In this document: positions 60,732 to 64,000 of the stretch, one piece after another | Position numbering within the stretch: the first letter of the stretch is position 1 | Layout: every line of letters begins with the position of its first letter | Assembly: GCA_947259315.1 (NCBI GenBank) | Contig: CAMYLR010000011.1 | Span: 7,590 to 71,589, forward strand | DNA length: 64,000 bases | Origin: an uncultured Gemmatimonadales bacterium | Lineage (GTDB): Bacteria > Gemmatimonadota > Gemmatimonadetes > JACCXV01 > JAHWKZ01 | Reading direction: 5' to 3' | Translations under genes and position numbers: made by a program | The notes under the pieces: generated by a model | Database searches by the model: none | The model's input: only the letters and a program-made list of their open reading frames with translations | What the model was told of the DNA's origin: nothing

Positions 60732-61610
60732 TCAACTTGCTGGCCTGAGCGCTTCGAGAACCGGCTCATCTAAATGCACGTCCATTTGAGGGAAGGCTAT
60801 CGTGATTCCAGCGTCTTTGAGCGCCTTCCAGATCAACATCCGCACGTGCGATCGCGAGACTAACGAGTCCCACGGGTTCCGCGTCCAGACGTTTACCTCT
60901 AGAACGATTGAAGAATTTCCGAACTCGGTGACTAACGTCTTTGGACCGTAAACGAGTTCCACACCGGGGATATCACGCACACCCGCCTCGAGAACGTCGA
61001 CTGCATGCGGAATATCAGTATCGTAAGCTACACCTACCGGCACTCGAATACGGTACAGGTCGTCGCTCAACGTGTAGTTCGTGACGCTCGATTGTACCAG
61101 TATCGAGTTGGGTACGATGATCTCTTGATCGTCACGAGTCCGAACGATGGTCGATCGGAGCCCCACCCGAAGGACTCTCACCACCCGATCTTCTACGTGA
61201 AGGACGTCGTTCTCGCTTACCGAACGCTCAACTAACAGGATGATCCCTGCCACAAAATTCTGGACGAAATTCTGCAAACCGAAGCTTATCGCCAGCGCGA
61301 AGACCGCGCCGGCCGCGAAAAGCGCCCTGAGATCGATGCCCAAAGTGTCTACTGCCACCACGAAGCCGACGAGAAGTACCAGGTAATGGGTCAGCTTTAT
61401 CAGAGCTCCCGTTCTTCGCGGATCATCAATGTGCTGGGCTTCGAAACGCCGAGCTAAACCACGGTCAACAAGCCTGGCCAACAATAGCGTCAGCAGTATG
61501 ACCAAGCCTGCGCTGATGATTGTGGCCGCAGTTACAGAAGTCGAACCGATTTCGAACAATCGGTAATCCAGAAACCCGCGGATCGACGCCAGTCGTTCAG
61601 TCCACGTCAT
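60732..61610 (-). CDS. mechanosensitive ion channel (MscS family)
   Basis: GVFALAISFGLQNFVQNFVAGIILLVERSVSENDVLHVEDRVVRVLRVGLRSTIVRTRDDQEIIVPNSILVQSSVTNY. Confidence 0.9.
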   Translation of the reverse strand: MTWTERLASIRGFLDYRLFEIGSTSVTAATIISAGLVILLTLLLARLVDRGLARRFEAQHIDDPRRTGALIKLTHYLVLLVGFVVAVDTLGIDLRALFAAGAVFALAISFGLQNFVQNFVAGIILLVERSVSENDVLHVEDRVVRVLRVGLRSTIVRTRDDQEIIVPNSILVQSSVTNYTLSDDLYRIRVPVGVAYDTDIPHAVDVLEAGVRDIPGVELVYGPKTLVTEFGNSSIVLEVNVWTRNPWDSLVSRSHVRMLIWKALKDAGITIAFPQMDVHLDEPVLEALRPAS

Positions 61611-61750
61611 GGATCCTCCTGATGGTTTGGGTGAAGCTGTTAGGTTACGCCAACCGGTTGACCTGGGTCAGTAACCAGCCGCCGCGAGACGCGCCGCAAG
61701 AAAAGCATCGAACACGTTCCAACACAGATGGTTGGAGGGGGTCCGCGTGC

Positions 61751-63601
61751 TCATCCATGCTCCGTCAGCGATGGTTCTGTCGTGTGCTCTTCGGCGCCGG
61801 TTGAGCCCGCGATTTCACGCTCGATCATTCTGGCGACGTCACGCATCAACGCGAGCCGTCTCTGGTCAAAGTCCCTCGGCTGATGATCGATGAGGCACAA
61901 TGTGCCGAGCCGCGTTCCGTCGGCTAGCGAAAGCGGACATCCGGCGTAGAAACGGACACGGGGCTCACCGGTTACCAGTGGATTCTCGGCAAACCGGTCG
62001 TCCAGGAGCGTGTCGGGGATCAGCAGGATGTCCTCGTGGAGGATCGCGTGCGCGCAAAAAGCCTGCTCGCGCGGCGTCTCGGCGACGTCGAGTCCGTATC
62101 GTGATTTGAACCACTGCCGGTTCGTGTCGACCAGCGAAACGAGCGCGATCGGCACGTCGAACAGCGCCGCTGCGATCCGAGTGCAGCGGTCGAACCGCTC
62201 CTCGGGCGCGGTGTCGAGGATCCCCAATCCGTGGAGTGTCCGGATGCGTTGTTCTTCGTCCTCGGGGAACGGCGCGCATTGCCAGCGACAGGCTGCGCGA
62301 AGCAACCAGGCGCGGATGCGCGAGCGCGCGTAGGCACTCGAGAAGGGCGCCACGAGCCAGTCGGTAACGCCGGAGTGGGTCCCCGCCTCCATGTTGACGT
62401 CGCGTTCGCTCTCTGCGATGACGACAAACGGCACTTCGGCGCCCCAAGCCCCTTCCTCCGCTCGGATTCCACGGCAGATCTCGAGCGCGTCACGACCGGA
62501 TAGATTGCGATCCACCAGCAACAGCGAGGGGTTTTGAGCACGAGCTGTTTCGGATAGTGTCTCGACGTCACTGGCAATCGATAACGAGAGGCCGTCGGCG
62601 CGCACCGCGTCGGATAGCGTGACTATCGCCTCCGGATCGGTCACCGCGACTAGCACTTCTTGCTCGACGAGGGCGGGTGAACTCTTCGCCGAAACGCTTG
62701 GTGCCAAACGGCTTGACGGCGATGCGGGGGCCGGCTCGACCTCGAACGACTCGCCCTCGGCGGCCGCGAAGACATCGAGCGAACCACCCGCTTTTGTGAC
62801 CCGCTCTCGAGCACGCTCGAGCAGAAGATCCAATGAGTCATCGTCGCGCATCGGGTCGTGATGAAAGAGCGCCAAGCGCCGCACCCCCGCCGCCAGCGCG
62901 ACGTCGACGACATACTCGATCGTGCTGTGGCCCCAACCCCGTTTCGTGGGGTACTCCTCGGCGGTGAACTGCGCGTCGTGGATCAACAAGTCGGCGTTTG
63001 CCAAGAATTCGGCGTGGCGGTCGTCCTCGCCCCCCGTCGCTCGGTAGCCGTTGACTCCCCGCTCGAGCGAATGAGGCTCGTGGTCGGTGGCGTAGACTAC
63101 CGTCGCGCCATCGGCCTCGAGTCGGTAACCCAAGGTGAGAGCTGAATGGTTCATGTATTGGGCGTGAACCAGGACGTCGCCGACCTCGAACGTGCCTTCG
63201 ACGAGGTCGTGATAGTGAAGCTGGGCGCCTAGATGGTTGAGCGTGATGGGCGAATACGTGTACTGCATTTGACCGGCGAGGGCTTCACGCAGCGAAGAGT
63301 CGAGCCCGCGTGGGCCGTAGATATCCCACTCGTTCCCAGCGTGAAAGAGGGGTCCGAAGAAAGGGAACCCTTGGATGTGATCCCAGTGCGTGTGAGACAC
63401 CAGGATGTGGCCTCTCTTGGCGGAATCCCCGTCACGCAGAAGTTCCTGCCCTAGACCCTGCGCGCCCGTCCCGCAATCCAGCGCGATGATCGTGCCCGCC
63501 GCCGAGCGCAGCTCGACACAGGAGGTATTCCCTCCGTAGCGAAGCGTCTCTTTCCCGGCTTTCGATATCGAGCCGCGGGTGCCCCAGAAACGGATCTTCA
63601 T
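61751..63601 (-). CDS. MBL-fold / receiver / GAF fusion protein
   Basis: N-term MKIRFWGTRGSI...VSHTHWDHIQGFPFF; middle LLVDRNLSGRDALEICRGIR receiver-like; C-term LDTAPEERFDRCTRIAAALFDVPIALVSLVDTNRQWFKSRYGLD GAF. Confidence 0.85.
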   Translation of the reverse strand: MKIRFWGTRGSISKAGKETLRYGGNTSCVELRSAAGTIIALDCGTGAQGLGQELLRDGDSAKRGHILVSHTHWDHIQGFPFFGPLFHAGNEWDIYGPRGLDSSLREALAGQMQYTYSPITLNHLGAQLHYHDLVEGTFEVGDVLVHAQYMNHSALTLGYRLEADGATVVYATDHEPHSLERGVNGYRATGGEDDRHAEFLANADLLIHDAQFTAEEYPTKRGWGHSTIEYVVDVALAAGVRRLALFHHDPMRDDDSLDLLLERARERVTKAGGSLDVFAAAEGESFEVEPAPASPSSRLAPSVSAKSSPALVEQEVLVAVTDPEAIVTLSDAVRADGLSLSIASDVETLSETARAQNPSLLLVDRNLSGRDALEICRGIRAEEGAWGAEVPFVVIAESERDVNMEAGTHSGVTDWLVAPFSSAYARSRIRAWLLRAACRWQCAPFPEDEEQRIRTLHGLGILDTAPEERFDRCTRIAAALFDVPIALVSLVDTNRQWFKSRYGLDVAETPREQAFCAHAILHEDILLIPDTLLDDRFAENPLVTGEPRVRFYAGCPLSLADGTRLGTLCLIDHQPRDFDQRRLALMRDVARMIEREIAGSTGAEEHTTEPSLTEHG

Positions 63602-63693
63602 GAAGCGGCGCCTCCTCGTGAGCGGGTTATTATACGACTACGTCTCTATGGCCGCTGCCGCGGCCGAAATACTCAAACCAAATCGGAGGACAG

Positions 63694-64000
63694 ATGCTCA
63701 CCGTAGCTACACGCGGACCGGATCAACCGAATATCGCGTCACTGCCGTTCGTGGCGCTCAAGGGCGGTATCGAGTCGGGTGAGTTTACCGACCATCCCCC
63801 GGCGATGTTCTTGATGCAAGAGGCGACGTATCTCGCGCACCGGAAGACCGATCTGAGCGCGATCGCGGCGGTCGGCCTGCCGTCCATTGGGGAAGTCGTC
63901 GCTTTCCTCGAGCCGCATGGCTTCCAGATGGTCGTGTGTTCGCCATGCGCTGCGCCTCGGGGCATCGACGAGGCCGACCTCGTTGCGTTCGCCCGCATGG
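63694..64000 (+). CDS. DsrE-family-like protein, truncated at the window edge
   Basis: open to end of window: MLTVATRGPDQPNIASLPFVALKGGIESGEFTDHPPAMFLMQEATYLAHRKTDLS...GFQMVVCSPCAAPRGI; SD CGGAGGA; absent from ORF track because no stop is in the window. Confidence 0.65.
   Translation, partial: MLTVATRGPDQPNIASLPFVALKGGIESGEFTDHPPAMFLMQEATYLAHRKTDLSAIAAVGLPSIGEVVAFLEPHGFQMVVCSPCAAPRGIDEADLVAFARM

Overview
This 64 kb window is a GC-rich bacterial chromosomal segment with dense coding and many ATGA/GTGA-type gene overlaps. No CRISPR array, rRNA, transposase or integrase was seen. Recognisable modules, in order: (i) a DUF2177 / renalase-like FAD oxidoreductase pair, divergent from a HEAT-glycosyltransferase fusion plus an MGT-type glycosyltransferase; (ii) a FetA/FetB-like ABC operon continuing into Gfo/Idh, alkaline-phosphatase-like, GT4 and hydrolase genes; (iii) a disrupted DUF885 gene; (iv) a polyphosphate locus (SixA, zinc ribbon, PPK1, CHAD, PPK2); (v) GDP-fucose genes (gmd/fcl); (vi) proline dehydrogenase and alcohol dehydrogenase; (vii) an ArsR-SRPBCC pair and an RND efflux operon; (viii) a HerA-like ATPase followed by purN-purH; (ix) uppS with a winged-helix regulator operon; (x) tRNA-Val followed by a small inserted segment; (xi) CorA, MscS and an MBL-receiver-GAF fusion. 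The observations I consider most worth follow-up are: a 1.2 kb segment bounded by a 21-bp direct repeat of the tRNA-Val 3' end, with no integrase, carrying one methyltransferase; a near mirror-symmetric divergent promoter whose -35 elements share the same DNA and whose genes look leaderless, next to genes typical of light-responsive clusters; a repeated 22-bp operator-like palindrome flanking a regulator operon; and a DUF885 gene with an internal frame-breaking deletion. All family assignments come from reading the sequence and recalled motifs. No database search was run.
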